Positions 1 through 5,452 of a stretch of 5,523 nucleotides of DNA are shown here, piece by piece. The stretch spans positions 1-5,523 of the forward strand of contig JAXDKT010000176.1 of the NCBI GenBank assembly GCA_034666965.1. The letters are read 5' to 3'. How positions within the stretch are numbered: the first letter of the stretch is position 1; every line of letters starts with the position of its first letter. Below the pieces are notes generated by a model. That model ran no database searches. It saw only the letters and a program-made list of their open reading frames with translations, and was not told the DNA's origin. Made by a program: the position numbers and the translations under genes. Origin of the DNA: Chersky-267 sp034666965. GTDB taxonomy: Bacteria > Chloroflexota > Limnocylindria > Limnocylindrales > CSP1-4.

Positions 1-747
1 CCGATCGAACGCGCCGGGCTGCGTCTCGTCAAAGGCCACGGCCAACCGTGCGTGGTCGCCCCCGAACCGCTCGGCGAGCTGGGCGACGCTGCCCTCGCCG
101 ATCAATCGGCCGCCATAGAAGATTCCGATGCGGTCGCAGGTCGCCTGGACCTGGTCGAGGAGGTGACTGGCCAGCAGCAGTGCCAGCGAGCGGTCGCTGA
201 CCAGGCGCCGGATGAGGCCCAGGATCTCGACCACGCCGAGGGGGTCGATGCCGATCGTGGGCTCGTCGAGGATGAGCACGCTGGGATCTTTGACCAGGGC
301 GTCGGCGATCCCCAGCCGCTGGCGCATGCCGCGCGAGTACTGGCCGGCCTTGCGGTCGACGCCCTCGACCAGCCCGACCTGCTCGAGAACCTCGCTGATC
401 CGCGTCTCCGCCGCGCGCCCGGTCAACCCGTTGAGGGCGGCCGTGTAGCGCAGGTTCTGTCGGCCGGTCAGGTCAGCGTAAAAGCCGGCGTCGTCGGGCA
501 GGTAGCCGACCCGGCGCTTGACCTCGAGGGCGTGCCGGGTCGGATCGAGGCCCACCACCCGGGCCCGCCCGGCGTCCGGCTCGGACAGCCCCAGGAGCAT
601 CAGGATCGTGGTTGTCTTGCCCGCGCCGTTGGGACCGAGCAGGCCGTAGATCTCGCCGCGCCGGACCTCGAGATCGAGGGCGTCGACGACCGTCCGCGGG
701 CCGTAGCGCTTGGTCAGCCCGACGGCCTGGATGAGCGGCTCGTCCAC
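1..747 (-). CDS. ABC transporter ATP-binding protein (ABC-2/DrrA-type), 3' end cut by the window edge
   Basis: This is the cytoplasmic nucleotide-binding subunit of an ABC exporter: it hydrolyses ATP to drive a partner permease. Reading the minus strand from GTG at 747 gives 249 codons without a stop up to position 1. All the ATPase motifs are visible: Walker A GPNGAGKTT (residues 38-46), signature YSRGMRQR (137-144), Walker B VLILDEP (157-163), D-loop IGID (165-168) and the switch His in SHLLD (H195). The Q-loop position reads GYLPDD, with Asp instead of Gln; Glu or Asp there is common in ABC-2-type ATPases. Family members are usually about 300 residues, so roughly 50-60 C-terminal residues are missing. 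The GTG start lies 3 nt after the stop of the upstream NEW3-repeat gene, so the two are almost certainly co-transcribed and translationally coupled. A multi-spanning permease gene is expected next, beyond the window (inference). The substrate cannot be told from the sequence. Confidence 0.93.
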   Translation of the reverse strand, partial: MDEPLIQAVGLTKRYGPRTVVDALDLEVRRGEIYGLLGPNGAGKTTTILMLLGLSEPDAGRARVVGLDPTRHALEVKRRVGYLPDDAGFYADLTGRQNLRYTAALNGLTGRAAETRISEVLEQVGLVEGVDRKAGQYSRGMRQRLGIADALVKDPSVLILDEPTIGIDPLGVVEILGLIRRLVSDRSLALLLASHLLDQVQATCDRIGIFYGGRLIGEGSVAQLAERFGGDHARLAVAFDETQPGAFDR

Positions 748-750
748 CGC

Positions 751-1962
751 TCAGCGCCGGCCGAAGCGCTGGAAGACCCAGGCCAACCCGACGAAGGCGA
801 GCACGATCAGGCCGATCCCCACGATCGCCCAGGTCAGCGACGTCTCGACTGTGACCCGGATGTCCTGCGAGGCGGTGGCCTCGGTCGCCGCCGCGTTGAA
901 GGTCACCACGTAGTCGCCGGCGATGGCCTGGTCCGATGGGGTCATCCGTGCGGTGACGGTCTGCGACGCGTTCGGGGCGATGGTGTCGACCGTTGCCGCG
1001 GGTGAGAAGTCGACCTTCCAGCCGGATGGGGGAGTGGCCGACAGCTTGACGCCCTGGAGCGGCGCCGTGCCGCTGTTGCGGACCTCCAGCTGGAGGTCGA
1101 TCGGGCTGCCGGCGGTGCCCTGGGCGTTGAGCCGCTGGTCGGGCGTCGTCAGGGTCAGGGCGTACTGACCGGTGATCTCGACCGAGAGCTGGGCATCGAC
1201 CTCCTGGCCACCCTGGGTCGCCTTGACCACGATCGGGTACGTGCCGGCGGGGACGGTGTCGGGCGGGTCGGCCGTGACCGACAGGGTCGCCGTGGCGCCG
1301 GCCTTGACCGGCAGGCTCGCCGCCTGCGCCTCGCCCGACGGTCGGGCCTGGACCTGCCAACCAGCGGGTCCGCTGGCGGCCACCGCAAAGGTGCGGTCCT
1401 CGGGCGTGTCGTTGGCCAGGGTCAGGTTGAACGTGAACGTCGTGCCCGAGGCGCCGCTCAGCGATGGGAAGTCCGAGGTCATCTGGACCTGGCCACCCGC
1501 CGCGGCGTTGACCTGGATCTCGAGCGCAAGCGTGGAATTCCCGCTCCCCGAGCTGGCCCGAATCGCGACCGGGTAGCGGCCGGCCGCGGCGTCTGCCGGC
1601 ACGTCGACCTCGAGCGTGGCCTTGCCCGCCGCGGAACCTGGGCCCGCGGCCACAGCCGTGATCTCGTAGCCACCGCCGCGCAGGGTCGACTTCCAGCCAG
1701 CCGGTTCTCGCACGGTCGCGAGGTTGACCGTCTCGGGGCGCGAGGCGTTGACCGTCAGCTCGAAGGTCACCTTCGTCCCGGGCGAGACCGCCACCGACGG
1801 GAAGGGCGTGGTCACCCTGGGCGACGCGGCCGCGACGGTGGCCGGCGCCATCAGGGCGGCAAGGCTGGCCAGCACGGCCGCGGCAGCCAGAGCCGCCTTC
1901 AGCGATGCGCGTCGAGATCCGACCCGCGTGCGTGGAGCGTGGACGACATGCGACCCGGACAC
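751..1962 (-). CDS. Secreted, membrane-anchored protein with three NEW3/Ig-like repeats
   Basis: The 403-residue product is built for the cell exterior. It has a basic N-region (Arg 11-18, Lys22), a hydrophobic Ala/Leu stretch (23-39) and an Ala-rich likely cleavage site near residues 43-46. Three tandem beta-rich repeats follow, and a single C-terminal membrane helix (about 376-397) ends in a basic tail (QRFGRR). The repeats are marked by (P)xGW at W90, W202 and W315 and by AGxYxV/I at 127-132, 239-244 and 348-353, a period of 112-113 residues. The third copy (NSGTAPLQGVKLS...SGWKVDFSP...DYVVTF) looks most like the NEW3 domain family. The start is GTG at 1962: AGGAGG (1972-1967) lies 4 nt upstream, and no ATG gives the full signal peptide. 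NEW3 proteins are often encoded beside ABC exporter genes; here the ATPase begins 3 nt after this stop. A role as an extracytoplasmic accessory or adhesion-like part of that exporter is inferred. No enzymatic motif is seen. Confidence 0.9.
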   Translation of the reverse strand: MSGSHVVHAPRTRVGSRRASLKAALAAAAVLASLAALMAPATVAAASPRVTTPFPSVAVSPGTKVTFELTVNASRPETVNLATVREPAGWKSTLRGGGYEITAVAAGPGSAAGKATLEVDVPADAAAGRYPVAIRASSGSGNSTLALEIQVNAAAGGQVQMTSDFPSLSGASGTTFTFNLTLANDTPEDRTFAVAASGPAGWQVQARPSGEAQAASLPVKAGATATLSVTADPPDTVPAGTYPIVVKATQGGQEVDAQLSVEITGQYALTLTTPDQRLNAQGTAGSPIDLQLEVRNSGTAPLQGVKLSATPPSGWKVDFSPAATVDTIAPNASQTVTARMTPSDQAIAGDYVVTFNAAATEATASQDIRVTVETSLTWAIVGIGLIVLAFVGLAWVFQRFGRR

Positions 1963-1966
1963 CGAC

Positions 1967-1972
1967 CCTCCT
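1967..1972 (-). promoter_or_regulatory. Ribosome-binding site of the NEW3-repeat gene
   Basis: The minus strand reads AGGAGG followed by GTCG and then the GTG start at 1962. It is the strongest Shine-Dalgarno match in the window. It decides in favour of this GTG as the start. The 4-nt spacing is slightly short but usable. Confidence 0.75.
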
Positions 1973-2018
1973 CGTGGCGCGCGTGGGCGCCAGCTCTCCC
2001 TGAAACCGATCCGCGCGA

Positions 2019-2047
2019 ATCCTGGGGATGCCGGCGCGTCTCGTCAA
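2019..2047 (-). promoter_or_regulatory. Possible sigma-70-type promoter of the NEW3/ABC unit
   Basis: On the minus strand a TTGACG box (2047-2042, five of six matches to the -35 consensus) is followed after 17 nt by CAGGAT (2024-2019, three of six matches to the -10 consensus). Transcription would start near 2012, giving a leader of about 50 nt that contains the AGGAGG site. The good -35 box, correct spacing and position in the divergent gap (1963-2249) support it; the weak -10 box keeps it tentative. No comparable promoter could be placed for the divergent plus-strand gene. Confidence 0.3.
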
Positions 2048-2249
2048 CCAAGTCGCGGCGAAGACTGAGTTGCGAGACCTGAACCTTGGCCTCCGGTGCG
2101 TGGCATCATCGCAACATGGGTGCCGACCGTCGACCCTCCGCAGATCCGCTCTGGCCGGTCCCGATCCGCGCCCACCCCGCGGCGGTCGTCAGCGACAACC
2201 GCGTCGCGCGGTGACGGTCCGGGGGGTCCTGCCGCGGGATCCGGCCGGC

Positions 2250-3035
2250 ATGGCCCGGGCGCTCCTGCCGATCGTGCTCGTGCTTCTGGCGGCGGGCATC
2301 CGCGAGACCCGCGTCGCCGTCCTGGTGGCCCTCGTGGCCGGCACGCTCGTGGCCGTCCACCGCGGAGCGTCGGTGCGCTGGGCGTGGGCCGCCCCGGTGC
2401 CGGTCGCCCTGAGCCTCGCCTTCGGCCTGATCCCGCCACCGATCGCCGACCCGAGCGGTCTCGACTGCACCAGCATCGCCTCGCCGCCGGCCCTCTGGCG
2501 CCTGCTCGAGGCGATCCTCGTCCTGGGCGTCCTGGGCCTGCTGGCGATCATCCTGCGGGCCCCCGCCGACAGCCTGTGGCTGCGCCGGCCGTCGCTGTGG
2601 GCCGCCGGGCTTGGCGTCGCCGGCTTTGGCTTGTTCGCCGTCCTGGGCCTGGCCCTGGGACCGAGCCTGGCGCGGCCGTTCTTCGGGGCCATCACCCTCG
2701 ACACCTCGCGCCCGCTGGCGCTGGTGCCGGCGCTCGTGTTCGCGCTGGCCAACGGGGTCATGGAGGAGACCGCCTACCGCGGAGCGCTGCTGAGCTGGTC
2801 CGCCCGGGTGATCGGTCTCGCGCCGGCGCTCGTGCTCCAGGCGATCGTCTTTGGGCTGGCTCATGGCGGACCCGACGTCATCGCCGGGTCGCTGCCGCCG
2901 GCCGCGGGCCTGGCGCTCGGCGGCGTGCTGGCGGGCGTCGTGGCGATCCGGACGCGCTCGCTCATCGTGCCGATCGCGATCCACGTCGCGCTCGACCTGC
3001 CGCTGTACGTGTACCTGGCCTGCCGGACCGGGTGA
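2250..3035 (+). CDS. CPBP family (Abi) intramembrane metalloprotease
   Basis: The 261-residue product is almost wholly hydrophobic, with about eight or nine predicted membrane segments (around 4-17, 22-37, 46-61, 85-102, 116-136, 156-170, 187-206, 218-234 and 237-257). The C-terminal half carries the CPBP signature: EETAYRG (E172, E173, R177), the histidine motif FGLAHGG (H205) and HVALD (H245, D249). In the Rce1-related family these residues line a membrane-embedded active site, so the protein is probably catalytically competent. Bacterial members act in bacteriocin immunity, protein maturation or unknown processes; nothing here points to a substrate. The ATG at 2250 is chosen because the hydrophobic protein begins there; only a weak GGGA lies upstream. 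GTG at 2211 would add 13 residues and cannot be excluded. The gene runs divergently from the NEW3/ABC unit, and the next gene starts 54 nt after its stop on the same strand. No bacteriocin-like small ORF was recognised nearby. Confidence 0.88.
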   Translation: MARALLPIVLVLLAAGIRETRVAVLVALVAGTLVAVHRGASVRWAWAAPVPVALSLAFGLIPPPIADPSGLDCTSIASPPALWRLLEAILVLGVLGLLAIILRAPADSLWLRRPSLWAAGLGVAGFGLFAVLGLALGPSLARPFFGAITLDTSRPLALVPALVFALANGVMEETAYRGALLSWSARVIGLAPALVLQAIVFGLAHGGPDVIAGSLPPAAGLALGGVLAGVVAIRTRSLIVPIAIHVALDLPLYVYLACRTG

Positions 3036-3040
3036 CGACG

Positions 3041-3078
3041 GGGTCGAGGATCGGCCACCAAGGATGTCGGATCGACCC
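3041..3078 (+). other. Inverted repeat between the CPBP gene and the next gene
   Basis: GGGTCGA (3041-3047) and TCGACCC (3072-3078) are perfect 7-bp complementary arms around a 24-nt loop. They fill most of the 54-nt gap between the two plus-strand genes. Only two T residues follow, so this is not a classical terminator. It could be an attenuator or mRNA-processing hairpin, or chance in GC-rich DNA. Confidence 0.25.
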
Positions 3079-3089
3079 TTGCGCCGGAG

Positions 3090-4079
3090 ATGGCAGAGAT
3101 CCATGATCCCGAAATGACGACGGGGGAGGGGACGCCGCCAGACACGCGCCGAGCGATCGCGCGTCGAGCGCTGCGAGAGTTGGCGTTCGGGACGGCCGGT
3201 TGGACGGCGGGCGCGTGGGTGCTCTGGCGGTTCGGACATGGACCCGCGCGGTCCGACGTTGGGCCCATTCTGGCCGCGGCCCTCATCGCCGTCTGCGTCG
3301 CCGTCGCCCTCAAGGCCCTCTCGGAGCGACGCCTCCCGGGCTGGCCAGGCAGACGCTCGGGCGACTACGACGTCAGGCAGCTGACGACAGGGCTCCTTGG
3401 CGGCGTCGGCATGGCGGCGCTACTGAGCATCGTCGACGCAATTCACACGACGACCTCATTCGAGGCATGGATCGGCGTCGGTCTTCTGCTCTTGGCGGGC
3501 AGGGCGTTTGACTATGGACCTCAGCTTCTGGAAACGCACCGCCTCGCTCGCCTGCGGCCGAGTGGGGCCACTCCGCTGGCCGGGATCGCGCTGGTGGCCA
3601 GTCTGTGCATCGCGGGAGTCGGGGCGTGGTGGATCGCGAACGGGATCGTCGCCGGAGGTCAGCTGGTCCCCCTGATCGTGTCGAACTTCCCGCCTGGCAT
3701 TTCCGCTGACGCTCTGGCCGACATTCAACCCACGATGCCGACGATTGCGTTGATCGGCTGGGCCTTGATCGTCACGATGGCCGGGGGCGGCCTGGTCTTG
3801 TGGTGGGCTGGCGTACCCCGGCCGTCCTTTGCCTGCCTCGCCGCGCTCTACGTCGCGGAGGTGTTGTGGTCCGTCGTGGTCTGGTCCGATATCGGCTCCA
3901 ACGAGCTCGTGCTTGGCACCCCGCTCGTTCGGCTGGCGCTCCTCCAGGTGGTTTCCGCCGGCCTCCTGCTGGCGGCCCTGTCCGTGGCGTCCGTGCTGCG
4001 GCCGCGCCGGACCCTCGAGCGCTTCAAGAGCAAGTCGGCCCCCCGCCGCAGGCGGACCGCCCAAGATCAGCTGCCCTAG
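3090..4079 (+). CDS. Uncharacterised integral membrane protein with eight predicted membrane segments
   Basis: I do not recognise this 329-residue protein. A charged, hydrophilic N-terminus (1-30) is followed by about eight hydrophobic segments (around 31-48, 58-77, 98-117, 125-140, 162-186, 218-241, 247-265 and 280-303) and a strongly basic C-terminal tail (304-324, with RPRR and APRRRRR-like runs) that should lie in the cytoplasm. The longest non-membrane link between segments 5 and 6 is FPPGISADALADIQPTMP (about 200-217), with no enzymatic motif. The start is uncertain. The ATG at 3090 has GGAG directly against it, too close to act as a ribosome-binding site, and ATG 3114 has none. The basic RRAIARRALREL stretch (20-31) before the first helix belongs to either version. 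The gene probably shares a transcript with the CPBP gene and converges on the HAD gene. Codon choice looks less GC-saturated than in the genes to its left. That it is a real gene is well supported; its function is unknown. Confidence 0.75.
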   Translation: MAEIHDPEMTTGEGTPPDTRRAIARRALRELAFGTAGWTAGAWVLWRFGHGPARSDVGPILAAALIAVCVAVALKALSERRLPGWPGRRSGDYDVRQLTTGLLGGVGMAALLSIVDAIHTTTSFEAWIGVGLLLLAGRAFDYGPQLLETHRLARLRPSGATPLAGIALVASLCIAGVGAWWIANGIVAGGQLVPLIVSNFPPGISADALADIQPTMPTIALIGWALIVTMAGGGLVLWWAGVPRPSFACLAALYVAEVLWSVVVWSDIGSNELVLGTPLVRLALLQVVSAGLLLAALSVASVLRPRRTLERFKSKSAPRRRRTAQDQLP

Positions 4080-4091
4080 GTCCCCGCATAT

Positions 4092-4144
4092 GCCCGGCGA
4101 GCCGGACGGCCTGATACCGCGTCGATGACGTCCGACCGCCGGGC
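4092..4144. terminator. Nested inverted repeat between convergent genes, possible bidirectional terminator-like hairpin
   Basis: The outer arms GCCCGGCG (4092-4099) and CGCCGGGC (4137-4144) enclose inner arms CGGACG (4103-4108) and CGTCCG (4129-4134). Small internal loops of 3 and 2 nt separate them, and the apical loop is 20 nt. All 14 pairs are Watson-Crick. It lies 13 nt after the stop of the membrane-protein gene and 42 nt beyond the stop of the HAD gene, where transcripts from both sides meet. There is no U-tract on either side, so intrinsic termination is not assured. It may instead stabilise 3' ends or be part of a decayed mobile element. Confidence 0.35.
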
Positions 4145-4148
4145 TCTC

Positions 4149-4184
4149 GTCAAGTTGAGTGGAAAATCGGTACTGGGTCAGCTT
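4149..4184. repeat. Short direct repeat resembling an IS21-type element end
   Basis: GTCAAGTT (4149-4156) and GTCAGCTT (4177-4184) are near-identical octamers exactly 28 bp apart. They flank an AT-richer core with TGGAAAATCGGTACTGG, unlike the surrounding GC-rich DNA. Closely spaced copies of a GTCAnnTT-like motif next to an AAAATCGGTACTGGGTCA-like stretch recall the repeated terminal sequences of IS21-family elements. That comparison comes from general knowledge of the family, not a search. No istA or istB coding remnant is present, so at most one end survives. It stops 3 bp short of the HAD gene's stop codon. Confidence 0.35.
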
Positions 4185-4186
4185 CA

Positions 4187-4855
4187 CTAGGCGCTCACGA
4201 TCTGCGCGATAGCCTCCGAGGGTGTGCGTGCTGTGAGTGTCGGGCGATAGGTCGACTCGGTCCACTCACCGCCCCGGGTGATCCAGACGCTCCGCGCTCC
4301 AATGCTCACCGCCCCCGCGATGTCGGCCTCAGGTCGGTCCCCGACGACCCAAGCACCGTCGAGCGACGCCCCGCATCGGGTCGCGACAGCCTCAAAGAGC
4401 TGCCGGTCCGGTTTGGCGTATCCCACCTCGCGTGAGACGCACCAGCCGTCCACCAGAGCATCGAGGCCCGCGGCGACGATCTTCTTCGACTGGGCGCTTC
4501 CGCCGTTGGTCGCGATCCCGATCCGGTAGCCACTCCTGCGAAGGCCTCGCAGAGCCTCGACCGTGTCAGGCTCACAGCGGTACCGCTGCAGCTGATCGCG
4601 CCAGTAGGCATCGACCAACTCCTCGACGGACTCCGGAAGCTCGAAGCGTTCACGCGTCCTTTCAAACAGGACCATTCGCGCTGACACACCGTCTTCGTCG
4701 GCCTCATGGAGCCATTGGACGCCAGATGCGCCGAGGTTCCGATCGTCGGTGAACAGCTGAGCCCATTCGCGGAAGAACCGCGCGCGGTCCACGAGTGTGT
4801 TGTCGAGATCGAAGATCACGAGCATGCGCCGCGAGTGTATTGCCTCATGGTCCAC
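4187..4855 (-). CDS. HAD-superfamily hydrolase (phosphatase-like)
   Basis: This is a soluble cytoplasmic phosphohydrolase of the haloacid dehalogenase superfamily. With GTG 4855 as start it has 222 residues and all four motifs: nucleophile motif DLDNTLVD (D16, D18), motif II IGIATNGG (T116, N117), motif III lysine in YAKPD (K148) and motif IV GDRPEAD (D173, D178). The helical stretch from about 24 to 90 is the type C1 cap expected in phosphoglycolate-phosphatase or YjjG-like members, so a small phosphorylated metabolite is the likely substrate, though which one cannot be said. GTG 4855 is preferred because GGAG (4865-4862) sits 6 nt upstream. The ATG at 4825 would start right at MLVIFDLDNT (212 residues) but lacks a ribosome-binding site, while an ATG at 4861 abuts the GGAG and is not usable. 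The gene stands alone, convergent with the membrane-protein gene. A palindrome precedes its ribosome-binding site, and transposase debris lies upstream. Confidence 0.88.
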   Translation of the reverse strand: MDHEAIHSRRMLVIFDLDNTLVDRARFFREWAQLFTDDRNLGASGVQWLHEADEDGVSARMVLFERTRERFELPESVEELVDAYWRDQLQRYRCEPDTVEALRGLRRSGYRIGIATNGGSAQSKKIVAAGLDALVDGWCVSREVGYAKPDRQLFEAVATRCGASLDGAWVVGDRPEADIAGAVSIGARSVWITRGGEWTESTYRPTLTARTPSEAIAQIVSA

Positions 4856-4861
4856 TCGCAT

Positions 4862-4865
4862 CTCC
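4862..4865 (-). promoter_or_regulatory. Ribosome-binding site of the HAD hydrolase gene
   Basis: GGAG on the minus strand, 6 nt before GTG 4855. It decides between three in-frame starts (4861, 4855, 4825), of which only 4855 has this spacing. Confidence 0.5.
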
Positions 4866-4867
4866 GG

Positions 4868-4885
4868 GAGGGCGCACGCGCCCTC
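4868..4885. promoter_or_regulatory. Perfect 18-bp palindrome in the leader of the HAD gene
   Basis: GAGGGCGC (4868-4875) and GCGCCCTC (4878-4885) are perfect complements around a central AC. The palindrome ends 2 nt upstream of the HAD gene's GGAG ribosome-binding site. As DNA it has the size and symmetry of a dimeric repressor site; as RNA it would form a compact GC stem against the ribosome-binding site. There is no U-tract after it in the direction of the HAD gene. It could also be a leftover of the neighbouring insertion-sequence debris. Confidence 0.35.
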
Positions 4886-4954
4886 TTGTGTTCCGCCCCC
4901 GAATCGGGTAGGCGTCACCACGGCCCGCAGTTCAAGCCATTCGCAGAGGCTGCG

Positions 4955-5256
4955 TCAGGCTGCCGAAACGAAGCGGGCGCCGCGCAGCAGGACGGTCATG
5001 AGGGTCAGGCCGCCGTTGAGTGGCCGCCAGCCGAGCTCGAGGCGCTGCGTGATCTTGACGAGGTAGAGGGCCGAGTCGCGCCGGCGCATCCGCTTCGACA
5101 CGTCGTCCGCAGCCGCACGCCGGCGAAGACCGACTCGACCGGATTGCTCGTGCGCAGGTGGACCCAGTGCTCGGCCGGGTAGTCGTAGAAGGTCGTCAGG
5201 TCGTCCCAGTCGCGGAACAGCGTCTCGGCGGCCGGTCCCTGGCCGCGGGCGTGGAG
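4955..5256 (-). pseudogene. IS256/Mutator-family transposase, C-terminal relic with a frameshift
   Basis: Two minus-strand frames join into one transposase C-terminus. The first reads PAAETLFRDWDDLTTFYDYP, then AEHWVHLRTSNPVESVFAGV and RLRT (5235 down to about 5104). The second continues DVSKRMRRRDSALYLVKITQ and RLELGWRPLNGGLTLMTVLL to a TGA at 4955-4957. The EHWxHLRTSNPVES block is characteristic of IS256-family transposases and holds the family's catalytic Glu region. The join needs one extra base near 5104, so a single-base deletion breaks the gene. Compared with the usual LYLVFK pattern, ALYLVKI also seems to lack one residue. Both catalytic Asp residues and at least the N-terminal two thirds are gone, so this copy cannot transpose. 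The left terminal repeat should lie between 4955 and the HAD gene, but I could not identify it. The upstream boundary is approximate: similarity fades beyond about 5240-5256. Confidence 0.8.
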
Positions 5257-5323
5257 CCCCACTGGGCAAGTCCTCGCGACGGAGCTTGCACTCAATCCGG
5301 CTGGGCGCGTTCGAGACCGCCCG

Positions 5324-5452
5324 GAGCCGGTCGGCGCCCGCGAACGCGCCGAAGCGCAATGGCGGATGCTGCTGGCAGACTCAGGCTTCCAGCTGACCGC
5401 GGCGACTCCGATCCCGGGCCTCGGCTGGATCGAGGGGAAGCCCGTCAGCTGA
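5324..5452 (+). pseudogene. C-terminal fragment of a probable SAM-dependent O-methyltransferase
   Basis: A plus-strand frame ending in TGA at 5450-5452 reads GARERAEAQWRMLLADSGFQ followed by LTAATPIPGLGWIEGKPVS. This matches the pattern of the last ~40 residues of dimerisation-type O-methyltransferases, where (R)ER(T)xAEwRxLLxxAGFxLxxxxPxxxxxxxIEgxP forms the final helix and strands of the Rossmann-like domain. The methyltransferase core, including the SAM-binding GxGxG motif, would lie some 150-200 codons upstream, but that space is taken by the oppositely oriented transposase relic. The gene was therefore cut, probably by the insertion or a later deletion. No start codon or ribosome-binding site serves this fragment. 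The upstream edge near 5324 is a judgement; clear similarity begins around 5333. The identification rests on pattern memory only. Confidence 0.55.

Noticed and set aside
52..1005. Long plus-strand open frame opposite the ABC ATPase and the end of the NEW3 gene
   Set aside because: Its product is a low-complexity D/G/P/R/V-rich string with no domain. The opposite strand has all the ABC motifs, so this is a GC-skew shadow.
473..2047. 524-codon minus-strand open frame covering the NEW3 gene and part of the ATPase
   Set aside because: It is the wrong frame of both genes; the product is Arg/Gly/Pro-rich and shows no signal peptide or ATPase motif.
2070..2113. Possible plus-strand promoter for the CPBP gene (TTGCGA or CTTGGC with a CATCAT box)
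   Set aside because: No combination gives acceptable -35 and -10 boxes at 16-18 nt spacing.
2028..2249. N-terminal extension of the CPBP protein to an upstream ATG
   Set aside because: The added residues are polar and Arg-rich with no conserved feature, and would overlap the promoter region of the divergent gene. ATG 2250 or GTG 2211 are better starts.
2096..3106. Plus-strand frame overlapping the CPBP gene
   Set aside because: Its product is Arg/Gly/Pro-rich and implausible, while the adjacent frame gives a clean membrane protease with conserved motifs.
2106..3239. 377-codon minus-strand open frame antisense to the CPBP gene
   Set aside because: Its product is a highly charged, repetitive R/D/Q/G string typical of antisense frames in GC-rich genes.
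4826..4921. Longer N-terminus for the HAD protein starting at 4921
   Set aside because: The extra residues before GTG 4855 run through the palindrome and match nothing typical of HAD proteins; the GGAG spacing supports 4855.
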